This document shows positions 50,348-58,601 of a stretch of 60,408 nucleotides of DNA, one piece after another. The stretch's first letter is position 1. Every line of letters begins with the position of its first letter. The DNA lies in the NCBI GenBank assembly GCA_023433925.1, contig JAEYTO010000032.1, positions 1 to 60,408 of the forward strand, written 5' to 3'. Source of the DNA: Pseudomonadota bacterium. Lineage in GTDB: Bacteria; Desulfobacterota; Desulfovibrionia; Desulfovibrionales; Desulfovibrionaceae. Under the pieces are notes generated by a model that was not told where the DNA came from, searched no databases, and saw only the letters and a program-made list of their open reading frames with translations. The translations under genes were made by a program, and so were the position numbers.

Positions 50348-50374
50348 GACCGGGGGAGCCTTGCTCCCCCGGTC
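50348..50374 (-). terminator. Intercistronic terminator/attenuator between livK and livH
   Basis: GACCGGGGGAGC and GCTCCCCCGGTC pair across three bases; on the minus strand TTTTCC follows. Because it lies inside the operon after the binding-protein gene, partial termination would give more LivK than channel components, as is common for such transporters. Confidence 0.75.
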
Positions 50375-50398
50375 GTGAATGCAAGAGCCACGCCCAGG

Positions 50399-51586
50399 CT
50401 ACGGAGCCACGGACTTGAAGAACTCGAATTCACCCTTGTCATTGATCTTGACAATGACCGCGGACTTGACCGGGTCGCCCTGTAGGTCGAACTTCATGGA
50501 GCCGGTGATGCCGTCGTAGGACGGGATGGCCGCGATGGCGTCCTTGACGGCCGCGCGGTCCTTGACCAGGTCGCCGGTGAGCTGGGTGTTCTTGATGGCC
50601 TGGATCATGATGCCCAGGGCGTCCCAGGTCAGGGCCGCCACGTCGTCGGGCACGTAGCCGTACTTGGCCTTGAACGCGTCGATGAATTCCTTGGTCTTGC
50701 CCGTGGCGCCGGCGGCGGCGTAGTGCGTGGAGAAGTAGTAGCCCTTGCAGGCGTCGCCGCACAGGGTCATGAGCTCGGCCGAGCCCCAGGAGTCGGAGCC
50801 CATGATGGGCTTCTTCCAGCCCAGCTCCCTGGCCTGCTTCACGATGAGCGCGACCTCGGAGTAGTACTGGGGCACGAAGAGCACGTCGGCGCCGGAGCGC
50901 ACGATCTTGGTCAACTGGGCGCTGAAGTCCTGGTCCTTGGTGGTGAAGGACTCGTAGGCCACCACGGAGCCGGGGCCGTGGATCTCCTCGAAGGCGGCCT
51001 TGAAGAACTCGGCCAGGCCCTTGGGGTAGTCGCTGGCTATGTCGAAGAGCACCGCGGCCTTCTTGGCGCCGAACTCCTCGGTGGAGAACTTGGCGGCCAC
51101 CGGGCCCTGGAACGGATCGAGGAAGCAGGCGCGGAAGACGAAGGGACGGTCGAGCGTGGTGGCCGGGTTGGTGGACCAGGGCGCGATCATGGGCGTCTGG
51201 TTGGCGTCGGCCACTTCGCCGCCGGGCACGGCCTGCTTGGAGGCCAGGGGACCGATGAGGCCCAGGGCCTTGTCCTGCTCAATGAGCTTGAGCTGGGCGT
51301 TGACCGCGGACTCGGCCTTGGACTCGTTGTCCTCGTAGACGAACTTGAGCGTGTAAGGCTTGCCGGCGATGTCGATCGTCTTGCCGGCCTGCTCGATGTA
51401 CATCTCCGCGGCCTGCTTGGTGGACTCGCCCACCTTGGGGATGTCGCCGGTCAGCGGGACGTTGAAGCCGATGACGATGACGCCGCCTTCCCGCGCGGCC
51501 GATTTCTGCTCTCCGCCGCCGCAGCCGGCAAGCAAGGACAGCCCGAGCGCGAACACAAACGCGAGCAGAAGTCCGCTTCTCTTCAT
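50399..51586 (-). CDS. livK: Branched-chain amino acid binding protein LivK (lipoprotein)
   Basis: A 395-residue Leu/Ile/Val-type binding protein. The N-terminus ends in a lipobox LLAGC (Cys22), so it is membrane-anchored. Conserved regions include VIGFNVPLTGDIPKVGESTK, GPLASKQAVPGGEVADANQT and a C-terminal AIKNTQLTGDLVKDRAAVKD. It is the first gene of livKHMGF and is followed by an intercistronic terminator. Ligand could also be another amide or amino acid, as the family is broad. Confidence 0.92.
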   Translation of the reverse strand: MKRSGLLLAFVFALGLSLLAGCGGGEQKSAAREGGVIVIGFNVPLTGDIPKVGESTKQAAEMYIEQAGKTIDIAGKPYTLKFVYEDNESKAESAVNAQLKLIEQDKALGLIGPLASKQAVPGGEVADANQTPMIAPWSTNPATTLDRPFVFRACFLDPFQGPVAAKFSTEEFGAKKAAVLFDIASDYPKGLAEFFKAAFEEIHGPGSVVAYESFTTKDQDFSAQLTKIVRSGADVLFVPQYYSEVALIVKQARELGWKKPIMGSDSWGSAELMTLCGDACKGYYFSTHYAAAGATGKTKEFIDAFKAKYGYVPDDVAALTWDALGIMIQAIKNTQLTGDLVKDRAAVKDAIAAIPSYDGITGSMKFDLQGDPVKSAVIVKINDKGEFEFFKSVAP

Positions 51587-51852
51587 GATGCCTCCCCGGA
51601 TGGAATGTGAGTGACGCTACATTTGAACTCGATTTCCATACGCAACTAGAAAAAAAAGCACAAGGTTTTCCATTTTAGTTAAGCATCAAGAATTACGCCG
51701 CATTGCAAGGCGCTGCCCGAGGATTGATCAGGGGCCGATGCTTGGACGGCGCAGGCGGGACTGAACGCCACGCCGGGCGGGCCGCTCTTGCCAGCCCCGA
51801 TCTCTTCCAGTAACAGCGGAGGCCGAGCGCGACCTCCAGCAAGGATTCATGC

Positions 51853-52476
51853 ATGTCCCAGGAAGCCATTGAGCGCATTCTCGCGCACAGCCAGGCCGGC
51901 AGCCGCCTGCGCGAGACGTTCTTCCAGGCCAAGGCGCCCCTGGTGGCCGATATCGCCAGGACCATGGCCGTGCGCCTCGCCCGCGGAGGCAAGATACTCC
52001 TGTGCGGCAACGGCGGCTCGGCCGCGGACTGCCAGCACCTCGCCGCCGAGTTCGTCAACCGCTTCAAGCTCGAGCGGCCGCCCCTGCCGGCCATCGCCTT
52101 GACCACGGACACGAGCATACTTACAGCCATCGGGAACGATTACAGCTTCGACCAGGTGTTCCTGAAACAGGTCCAGGCCCTGAGCAGGCCCGGCGACGTC
52201 CTCGTGGCCATCTCCACCTCGGGCAACAGCCCCAACGTGCTCGCGGCGTTGCGCGCAGCCAAGGAGCGGGAGCTCATCACCGTGGGCTTCACCGGCGGCG
52301 ACGGCGGAGCCATGCCGTCCCTGTGCGACTTCCCGCTGCTCGTGCCCGAGAAAGTCACGGCGCTCATCCAGGAGATCCACATCGCCGCGGGCCACATGAT
52401 CTGCGAGCTCGTGGACTACTACCTCTTCGAGGCCGTGAGCGAGCTTGCGCCATACCTGAACGAGGGCCAGGCCTAG
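51853..52476 (+). CDS. gmhA: Sedoheptulose 7-phosphate isomerase
   Basis: A 207-residue SIS-domain isomerase. It has LLCGNGGSAADCQHLAAEFV (residues 50-69), the central SIS motif VLVAISTSGNSPNVLAAL and the C-terminal IQEIHIAAGHMICELVDYYL with the metal-binding histidine. It makes D-glycero-manno-heptose 7-phosphate for lipopolysaccharide core heptose. It lies 24 bases before an FmdB-type gene. Confidence 0.93.
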   Translation: MSQEAIERILAHSQAGSRLRETFFQAKAPLVADIARTMAVRLARGGKILLCGNGGSAADCQHLAAEFVNRFKLERPPLPAIALTTDTSILTAIGNDYSFDQVFLKQVQALSRPGDVLVAISTSGNSPNVLAALRAAKERELITVGFTGGDGGAMPSLCDFPLLVPEKVTALIQEIHIAAGHMICELVDYYLFEAVSELAPYLNEGQA

Positions 52477-52500
52477 CCGGCCCGCATGGGAGTACGAATC

Positions 52501-52734
52501 ATGCCCATCTTCGAATACCGCTGCGGCAAGTGCGGCCACGAGTTCGAGGAGCTCGTCTTCGGCCAGACCGCGCCCGCTTGCCCCAAGTGCAAGGCCGCCA
52601 AGACCGAGAAGCTCATGTCCTGCTGCCGCCACAAGTCCGCGGGCGCGGGCGGGGACTCCGGGTCCTACTCGGCTCCGTCCTCCGGCGGAGGCTGCGCCGG
52701 ATGCTCCGGCGGCAGCTGCGCCACCTGCAAGTAA
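52501..52734 (+). CDS. FmdB-type zinc-ribbon protein
   Basis: A 77-residue protein starting MPIFEYRCGKCGHEFEELVF, with the zinc ribbon CxxC pair C8/C11 and C28/C31 (CPKC). The C-terminal part is rich in Gly, Ser and Cys (GGGCAGCSGGSCATCK), adding further cysteines. The family is named after formamidase regulation, but function in most bacteria is unknown. It is 11 bases before hemC. Confidence 0.85.
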   Translation: MPIFEYRCGKCGHEFEELVFGQTAPACPKCKAAKTEKLMSCCRHKSAGAGGDSGSYSAPSSGGGCAGCSGGSCATCK

Positions 52735-52745
52735 AGCGGGGGGAA

Positions 52746-53696
52746 ATGCGTAACCGAATCACCATCGCCACGCGCGGGAGCATGCTGGCCCTGTGGCAGG
52801 CCGAGCACGTCAAGGCCATGCTCCAGGAGCGCCATGCGGGCCTGACGGTCGAGCTTCTGCTGCTCAAGACCCAGGGCGACAAGATCCTGGACGTGCCGCT
52901 GGCCAAGGTCGGCGGCAAGGGCTTGTTCGTCAAGGAGATCGAGGAGGCGCTCCTGGACGGCCGGGCCGACCTGGCCGTGCACAGCATGAAGGACGTGCCC
53001 ACGGAGCTGCCCCAGGGGCTGATCGTGGGCGTGACGCCCAGGCGCGAGGAGCCTTCGGACACCCTGCTGTCCGTTCGCCACGACGGCCTGGCCGCCCTGC
53101 CGCACGGCGCGGCGGTGGGCACGAGCAGCTTCCGCCGCCAGGCCCAGCTGCTCATGCGCAGGCCCGACCTGGAGATCAGGATGCTGCGCGGCAACGTGAA
53201 CACGCGCCTCAGGAAGCTCATGGACGGCGAGTACGACGCCATCGTGCTGGCCACGGCCGGGCTCAGGCGGCTGGGCTTGTCCGCGCCCAAGATGGAAAGG
53301 CTCGGCCCGCCCGAGTTCCTGCCCGCCGTGTGCCAGGGCGTGCTGGGCATCGAGTACCGTGAGGAGGACACGGAGCTGGCCTCCCTGCTGGTCTTCATGG
53401 ACCACCCCGAGACGCGCGTGCGCGTGCTGGCCGAGCGCGGCTTCCTCACGGCCCTGGAAGGCGGCTGCCAGGTGCCCATCGCCGGCTACGCCGAGGTCGC
53501 CGGCGACCAGGTGCGCCTGACCGGGCTCGTGGCCGACCTGGAAGGCCGGCGCGTGGTGCGCCGCGAGAGGTCCGGGCCGTCCGGGCAGGCCTGGGAGCTG
53601 GGCGAGGCGCTGGCGCGCGAAGTCCTCGACGCCGGCGCGCGGGAGATTTTGAATGAAATTTACGGCCGGACGGCCGTGGACCCGCGACTGACGTAG
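52746..53696 (+). CDS. hemC: Hydroxymethylbilane synthase (porphobilinogen deaminase)
   Basis: A 316-residue enzyme of tetrapyrrole synthesis that joins four porphobilinogens. Conserved regions are TIATRGSMLALWQAEHV, KGLFVKEIEEALLDGRADLA followed by VHSMKDVP, GTSSFRRQAQL and RGNVNTRLRKL, and the cofactor-binding cysteine in LEGGCQVPIAGY near residue 240. The length is normal. With cobT nearby, tetrapyrrole metabolism is served from this region, but the two genes converge rather than share an operon. Confidence 0.96.
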   Translation: MRNRITIATRGSMLALWQAEHVKAMLQERHAGLTVELLLLKTQGDKILDVPLAKVGGKGLFVKEIEEALLDGRADLAVHSMKDVPTELPQGLIVGVTPRREEPSDTLLSVRHDGLAALPHGAAVGTSSFRRQAQLLMRRPDLEIRMLRGNVNTRLRKLMDGEYDAIVLATAGLRRLGLSAPKMERLGPPEFLPAVCQGVLGIEYREEDTELASLLVFMDHPETRVRVLAERGFLTALEGGCQVPIAGYAEVAGDQVRLTGLVADLEGRRVVRRERSGPSGQAWELGEALAREVLDAGAREILNEIYGRTAVDPRLT

Positions 53697-53786
53697 AAAA
53701 GGACCAATACCGGCACAGCCCGCCGTCCCCTCTCGGCTCTCTCCCGGCAGAGAGGCCCGTCAGGATAGGCGAGCCCCGCATGCTTC

Positions 53787-53824
53787 AAACGAGCCGCCCG
53801 GCGCTATAGCCGGGCGGCTCGTTT
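53787..53824. terminator. Strong bidirectional hairpin 3' of hemC
   Basis: AAACGAGCCGCCCGGC and its exact complement form a 16-bp stem with a six-base GCTATA loop. The outer A/T bases give TTT on either strand. It lies 90 bases after hemC and is the likely terminator. Confidence 0.8.
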
Positions 53825-53915
53825 GCGATAGCCTCTTTATCCAACCGCGCCCGAGGCGTCGGCGGGCTGTGCCGGTCCACGGGCCTTGGCCGCAACGCGG
53901 GGGGTCCGGGGGGAC

Positions 53916-53993
53916 AATAATGCAGGAAAGCATTATTGGACGTCGCCGCTTTGGCGACGCCCGAAGGGCGAGGGCCAGGACGGCCCGAGTCAA
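53916..53993 (+). repeat. One unit of the hairpin-plus-module dispersed repeat
   Basis: Stem AATAATGC/GCATTATT (53916-53923 and 53930-53937, loop AGGAAA) is followed directly by the module 53938-53993. The module starts GGACGTCGCCGCTTTGGCG and ends GGCCAGGACGGCCCGAGTCA. A GGGGGGACAA string precedes the stem, as in the other units. The stem differs in sequence from those at 34.7 and 55.5 kb but is perfectly paired. Confidence 0.8.
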
Positions 53994-54159
53994 TGATTCC
54001 CCCCGGCCGCCGGAGGCATATTCTCATCCACGCCCGAGGCGCGCGGCTGGAGCAACTTGCAGATGACCGGGAAGGGCTTTACCCTCCCCAGACCCCACCC
54101 GCCAAGGCCCGCTCTTGATAAGGCGGCCCTTGGAACCCGCATTTCATTTGCAAATGGCC
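53994..54159 (-). repeat. Composite palindromic repeat 3' of cobT
   Basis: Read from the cobT stop on the minus strand: TTTGCAAATGAAATGCGGGT, then an imperfect CCAAGGGCC...GGGCCTTGG hairpin around 54130-54100, then GGGGAGGGTAAAGCCCTTCCC near 54090-54070. The order is the reverse of that after recN or the DegT gene, so this copy is inverted relative to the gene. Confidence 0.5.
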
Positions 54160-55224
54160 CTAGCCCTTGCTCACGCCCGCGCCCGAGAAGGTGGCCATGT
54201 CGTTGTAGATCGCCGCGGCCGAGCGGAGCACGAACAGGGCCATGGCCGCGCCCGTGCCCTCGCCCAGGCGCAGGCCCAGGTCCAGCAGCGGCCTGGCGTT
54301 CAGGGCCTGCATTATCCGCGCGTGGCCGGGCTCGGCCGAGGCGTGGCAGAAGAAGCAGTAGTCGGCCGCCGGGGGGCAGAGCTTGCAGGCCGCGACGCAG
54401 GCCGCCGTGGAGATGAAGCCGTCCACGGCCACGGCCATGCGCCGGCCGGCGGCGCCGATGATCAGCCCGGCCAGGGCCGCGATCTCCAGTCCGCCCAGGG
54501 CGGCCAGCACGGCCAGTGGGTCTCCGGATTCCACGGCCGCGCGGTTGGCGGCAAGGCCCCGGCGGATGACCTCGATCTTGCGGCGCACGCCGTCGGCCGC
54601 CAGGCCCGTGCCCGGCCCGGTGATGTCCTCGGCCGCCAGGCCCAGGTAGGCGCAGTACAAGGCTGTCGAGGGCGTCGTGTTGGCGATGCCCATGTCGCCG
54701 GTGCCCACGGCGCGGCAGCCCTCGTCGGCGGCCATGTGGGCCAAGTCCAGGCCCAGCTCCAGGGCGGCCACGCATTCCTCGCGGCTCATGGCCGGACCCA
54801 CGGCAAGGTTGTCCGTGCCGGGCCGCACCTTGCGCTGCACGAGGCTTGCGTGCTCGGGGAAGCTTCCGCCCGCGCAGCCCGCGTCCACCACGGTCAGCCC
54901 GATGCCCGCCGTGCGCGCGAGCACGTTGATGCCCGCGCCGCCATTCAAGAAGTTAAGGACCATCTGGCGCGTGACCTCCTGCGGAAAGAGGCTCACGCCC
55001 TCGGCCGCCACGCCGTGGTCGCCGGCAATGGTGAAGATCCGCGCCGGGTCCACGGCCGGCGGCCGGCCATTGGAGATGAGGAACAGGCGCAAGGCGGCCT
55101 CTTCCAGCCTGCCCAGGCTGCCCTTGGGCTTGGTCAGGTCGTCCAGATGGGCCTGTCCCGCCGCCGCCAGGCTCATGTCCACGGGCTTCACGGCCGCCAG
55201 GGCCGCGCGAAGTCTGTCGCTCAT
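54160..55224 (-). CDS. cobT: Nicotinate-nucleotide-dimethylbenzimidazole phosphoribosyltransferase
   Basis: A 354-residue CobT that makes alpha-ribazole phosphate for the lower ligand of cobalamin. Family stretches are LTKPKGSLGRLEEAALRLFL near residue 30, ITIAGDHGVAAEGVSLFP-like (FTIAGDHGVAAEGVS) near 65, GMGIANTTPS-like (GDMGIANTTPSTALY) near 173, and the C-terminal LNARPLLDLGLRLGEGTGAA with the catalytic glutamate. The length is typical. It stands alone and converges with hemC. Confidence 0.95.
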   Translation of the reverse strand: MSDRLRAALAAVKPVDMSLAAAGQAHLDDLTKPKGSLGRLEEAALRLFLISNGRPPAVDPARIFTIAGDHGVAAEGVSLFPQEVTRQMVLNFLNGGAGINVLARTAGIGLTVVDAGCAGGSFPEHASLVQRKVRPGTDNLAVGPAMSREECVAALELGLDLAHMAADEGCRAVGTGDMGIANTTPSTALYCAYLGLAAEDITGPGTGLAADGVRRKIEVIRRGLAANRAAVESGDPLAVLAALGGLEIAALAGLIIGAAGRRMAVAVDGFISTAACVAACKLCPPAADYCFFCHASAEPGHARIMQALNARPLLDLGLRLGEGTGAAMALFVLRSAAAIYNDMATFSGAGVSKG

Positions 55225-55506
55225 GTCGTTTACACCTTGTGTCTAGGAGCGCACGGCGCGCCTCGGGTTCGAGAAAAATCCGCTTGAGGCGTGGTTGGGT
55301 ACGCCACTTTTCGCGGCAGGTCCACGGCCACGACAGACTGCGGAGTGGCGTCTTGCGCGGGCGAAGCTCTTTCCGGCTCCCCATCTCGGCACACCGATAT
55401 ATTTTGCGAACAAAACTGGTGGCCCGGAATCATCACACCACGGAAGATCGCCATCGGGGCCGGTTCCATGCATGCAATTGAACTGACTGAATGGGGGCGC
55501 GGGGAC
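55225..55506. other. Gap upstream of cobT
   Basis: About 280 bases before the repeat pair at 55.5 kb. I looked for a cobalamin riboswitch before cobT and do not see its conserved GCCACTG-type box in the correct orientation. An AT-rich patch around 55385-55415 (CACCGATATATTTTGCG) is the likely cobT promoter region. Otherwise I see nothing. Confidence 0.35.
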
Positions 55507-55663
55507 AATTGTGCGGGACGACACGATTGGACATCGCCGCCTTGGGCGACGCCCGAAAGGCGAGGGCCAGGACGGCCCGAGTCACGATTCCGCAGGACAG
55601 CGGAATCGGACGTCGCCGCCTTGGGCGACGCCCGAAGGGCGAGGGCCAGGACGGCCCGAGTCA
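55507..55663 (+). repeat. Two head-to-tail units of the hairpin-plus-module dispersed repeat
   Basis: Unit one: stem AATTGTG/CACGATT (55507-55513, 55522-55528, one G-T pair) then the module 55529-55584. Unit two: stem GATTCCGC/GCGGAATC (55586-55593, 55600-55607, loop AGGACA) then the module 55608-55663. The two modules differ at only a few of about 56 positions. Each module contains its own palindromes GGGCGACGCCC and GGCCAGGACGGCC. The bases 55664-55734 continue with a GAGAAAGAGC/GCCCTCTCTC hairpin that ends at the next gene's stop. Confidence 0.8.
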
Positions 55664-55734
55664 ATCCTTCCTTCCCCTGTCGGGAGAGATTCCGAGAAAG
55701 AGCGCCGCCCTCTCTCGGTTGATCTGCAAAGCGC

Positions 55735-57477
55735 CTAATGCGCCTCTTCTTCCCCGCCCCCGCCCTCCCCCAGGAACTCCTCGTCCATGGCCTTGAGCAG
55801 CAGGTGGCCGCCCTGGACGTTGGGGGCCACGGGCAGGCCGCGCGAGCGCAGGAGCAACTGCGCCTCGTAGGAGCGCTGGCCCGAGTTGCAGAAGAGCACG
55901 AGCGGCTCTTCCGGATCGACCTCCTCCAGGCGCGCGGCGAGCTGCTCGCCGGGGATGTTTTGCCAGCGGTCGCCGAATTTGGCGATGTACGGCGCGGCGT
56001 TGGGCGCGCCGCGCACGTCGAGCACCTTGACCTTGCCGGCCTCGAAGTCCTTGAGGAAGTCGCCCATGGGCACGGCCACGTTGAGGCCGTCGAGGATGTT
56101 CTCCACGGTGTTGGCCGCGGCGTTGACGATGTCCATGGCCTGGGCGTAGGGCGGCGCGTAGGCCACCTCCAGGTTGGAGATGTCCGCGAGCGTCGCGCCG
56201 TGGGCCATGGCCGCGGCCACGGCGTCCACGCGAGCCTTGACCGCGTCGCCGCTCTCGCCCAGGGCCTCGATGCCCAGCACGCGGCGGGTGGGCCTGTCGG
56301 CGATGAGCTTCAGGTACATCATCTTCACGGTCGGGTAGAAATGGGCCCGGTCGTGCATGGCCACCACGGCCGAGACCGGCTCGAAGCCGGCCTCCAGGGC
56401 CTGGGCCTCGGTGAGCCCGGCGCGGGCCAGGCCGGATTCGAAGGCCTTCATGCAGAAGCCGCCGAGCACGGGCGGGAACTCGGCCCGGCTGCCGGCCACG
56501 TTGGTGCCGATGACGCGGCCCTGGCGGTTGGCCATGGAGCCCAGGGGCAGATGGATCGTGTGACCGCTCAGGGCGTGGGGCAGCTCCACGCAATCGCCGC
56601 CGGCGTAGATGCTCGGGTCGGACGTGCGCATGCGCCGGTCCACGAGGATGCCGCCGAAGCGGCCCACGGCCAGCCCGGCCGCGCGGGCCAGTTCGGCATT
56701 GGGGCGCGCGCCAATGGCCAGGATGACGAGCTGGCAGTCGAGCCGCTTGCCCGAGGCCGTCTCCACGGCCTGCACGCCGGACTCGGCGTCGCCGACGATC
56801 CTGGCCACGCGCTCGCCCGTGAGGACGGTCACGCCGCCCTTGCGAAAGGCGTTCTCCACAAGGCGAGCCATGTCCGGCCCGAGCGCCGTGGGCAGCACCT
56901 GCTCCTGCATCTCGACCACCGTCGCCTCGACGCCCCACAGGTCGGTCAGCGCCTCGGCCATTTCCAGGCCGATGGCCCCGCCGCCCACGATGACGGCCTT
57001 CTCGACCTCGCCCTTCTGGACGCTGTCCTTGATCCACTTGGCCTGGTGCAGATTGGCCGCGGCCATGACGCCCGGAAGGTCCGCGCCCTCGATGGGCGGC
57101 ACGACCGGGCTGGAGCCCGTGGCCAGCACGAGGGTGTCGTAGGGCAGCCAGGACTCCTGGCCGCCATCCAGCGCCTTGACGCGCACGCGCTTGCCCTTGC
57201 GGTCGATCTCCAGGGCCTCGGTGCGGGTCCGGGCCTGGACGCGCTTGACGTTGCCGAAGAAGCCGGCGTCGCGGCGCATGTGGTAGGCCGTGGACAAGAG
57301 GCCTTCGATGTCGGCCACGTCGCCGCCCACGTAGTAGGGAATGCCGCAGCCGCCGTAGGAGATGTAGCTGTCGCGGTCGAGCATGACGATCTCGGCCTCG
57401 GGGTCGAGCCTGCGCGCGCGACAGGCGACCTTGGGGCCCAGGGCTACTGCGCCGATGATGACGATCCTGCGCGGCAT
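55735..57477 (-). CDS. CoA-disulfide reductase/NADH oxidase-like flavoprotein fused to rhodanese
   Basis: A 580-residue protein. Residues 1 to about 450 form a pyridine nucleotide-disulfide oxidoreductase of the CoADR class, with an FAD motif (IVIIGAVALGPKVA), the single active cysteine Cys44 in YGGCGIPYYVGG, the NAD motif AVIVGGGAIGLEMAEAL and SIYAGGDCVE. Residues from about 465 form a rhodanese domain with catalytic Cys530 in LFCNSGQRS. Such CoADR-Rhd enzymes reduce CoA persulfides or polysulfide using NADH. A Gly/Glu tail ends the protein. It stands alone; its stop abuts a palindromic repeat. Confidence 0.92.
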   Translation of the reverse strand: MPRRIVIIGAVALGPKVACRARRLDPEAEIVMLDRDSYISYGGCGIPYYVGGDVADIEGLLSTAYHMRRDAGFFGNVKRVQARTRTEALEIDRKGKRVRVKALDGGQESWLPYDTLVLATGSSPVVPPIEGADLPGVMAAANLHQAKWIKDSVQKGEVEKAVIVGGGAIGLEMAEALTDLWGVEATVVEMQEQVLPTALGPDMARLVENAFRKGGVTVLTGERVARIVGDAESGVQAVETASGKRLDCQLVILAIGARPNAELARAAGLAVGRFGGILVDRRMRTSDPSIYAGGDCVELPHALSGHTIHLPLGSMANRQGRVIGTNVAGSRAEFPPVLGGFCMKAFESGLARAGLTEAQALEAGFEPVSAVVAMHDRAHFYPTVKMMYLKLIADRPTRRVLGIEALGESGDAVKARVDAVAAAMAHGATLADISNLEVAYAPPYAQAMDIVNAAANTVENILDGLNVAVPMGDFLKDFEAGKVKVLDVRGAPNAAPYIAKFGDRWQNIPGEQLAARLEEVDPEEPLVLFCNSGQRSYEAQLLLRSRGLPVAPNVQGGHLLLKAMDEEFLGEGGGGEEEAH

Positions 57478-57788
57478 GTCGCGTCCTCCATGTGGGCGGG
57501 TGAAAGCGTTCGACGAGAGGCCGCCGCGGGCTCGCCTTTACCAGGTCGGACGACGGCGAAGGCCATCCGCGCGGCCAATGCGTCCTATCAGAATTCCGTT
57601 GCGCTGGGAATGCTTGGGCGCGCCGAGGTGTGCGTGAACGGGGCGGCAATGGCGAAAGCCCAAGCCCGCCGGACATTCTCGCCCGACGCCTTGAGCGCCT
57701 GTCACGAGGAACGCGGGTCCAGGAAAAATAGCGCCCGGGGAGATCCCGAGAGAGGGCGGCGCCCTCTCCCGGTTGAAAGCACGACGCG
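57478..57788. repeat. Gap with a composite palindromic repeat next to the YkgJ-type gene
   Basis: The last 45 bases (57745-57772) are CCGAGAGAGGGCGGCGCCCT plus its mirror CTCCCGG, a palindromic unit of the 3'-end repeat family. It lies 16 bases beyond the stop of the minus-strand gene at 57789. The remainder, 57478-57744, has a possible promoter for the flavoprotein near 57480 and no gene that I can support. Confidence 0.5.
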
Positions 57789-58490
57789 CTAGGCCCTCCA
57801 GAGCGCCCGGCCCGGGCTCCACTCGGCGCTCTTGGTGCGGATGATCTTGTAGGTCTTGCCATCCTTGCGCTCCAGGCGCATGCCCATGGCCGGCAGGATG
57901 TCCAGCACGGCCCGGCCCAGGATCACGTCCAGCTCGTCCAGGCTGGCCCCGGCCTTCTGCACGAGCACGGCGCGCAGGCTGCGGTCGTACTCGGCCAGGG
58001 CCACCAGGGCCTGGATGGCCTCCATGTGGGGCTTGCCCTTGGTCTTGACCACCTCGCCGGCCAGCCGGACCACGTCGGTGATCGGGCACTTGGCCTCGTG
58101 CTCGGCGATGATGTCGCCCAGACCACTCTGCTTGGGGAAGAGGTCGGCGCGGGTCAGGCGGTCCTTGTCGTAGATGGCCTCCAGCCCCTCCGTGTTCCAG
58201 CAGTACAGGGATCGGCACTCCAGGGGGCGGATGTCATAGATCATGCAGCCCTGGCCATTGGGCTCCAGGAACCGGCAGCCCGGGCTCAGGGCCTTGCTCT
58301 TGATCTTGATGACCTCGCCGGGAAGAGGGATGACCTCGTCCAGGATGGGATCGAAGGCCATCTCTCCCCTGCGCAGGGTCACGAGATCGACACGATTGAG
58401 CACGCCCTTGCTGACGAGCTCCAGGTCCTGCACGTGCAGGGCGGGACCGCCCTTGCGGCAGCACGTGCCGCAGCGTTTGCATTTGTCCAT
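57789..58490 (-). CDS. YkgJ-type cysteine-cluster protein with C-terminal extension
   Basis: A 233-residue protein. The N-terminus MDKCKRCGTCCRKGGPALHV has the CxxCxxCC motif, followed by GCRFLEPNGQGCMIYDIRPLECR and YCWNTEG, the set of cysteines that defines the YkgJ/UPF0153 metal-chelating family. Residues 130-233 are helical and unassigned. The start at 58490 begins the motif at residue 4, as in the family. It is the second such protein in the window. Function is unknown; roles in metal or Fe-S handling are a guess. Confidence 0.8.
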   Translation of the reverse strand: MDKCKRCGTCCRKGGPALHVQDLELVSKGVLNRVDLVTLRRGEMAFDPILDEVIPLPGEVIKIKSKALSPGCRFLEPNGQGCMIYDIRPLECRSLYCWNTEGLEAIYDKDRLTRADLFPKQSGLGDIIAEHEAKCPITDVVRLAGEVVKTKGKPHMEAIQALVALAEYDRSLRAVLVQKAGASLDELDVILGRAVLDILPAMGMRLERKDGKTYKIIRTKSAEWSPGRALWRA

Positions 58491-58601
58491 GACAGTCCGT
58501 TGGCCGCGCCGGCGGCGCAGCCCGAGGTTGGGGTCGTCGGTTCCGTTGCCTCGGCAGGGCACCTTGATGCCATACTTCGCCCCGGCCTGTCACTGCATGG
58601 A

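Noticed and set aside
48053..50485. Open frame of 810 codons opposite livG, livM and livH
   Set aside because: It is made mostly of Asp, Glu, His, Gly and Ala, as antisense of GC-rich membrane-protein genes gives. The minus-strand genes are clear.
55225..55506. Cobalamin riboswitch before cobT
   Set aside because: I could not find the conserved B12-box sequence or its flanking stems in the cobT orientation.
55738..57792. Open frame of 684 codons opposite the CoADR-rhodanese gene
   Set aside because: It is antisense to a gene with intact catalytic motifs and shows no family of its own.
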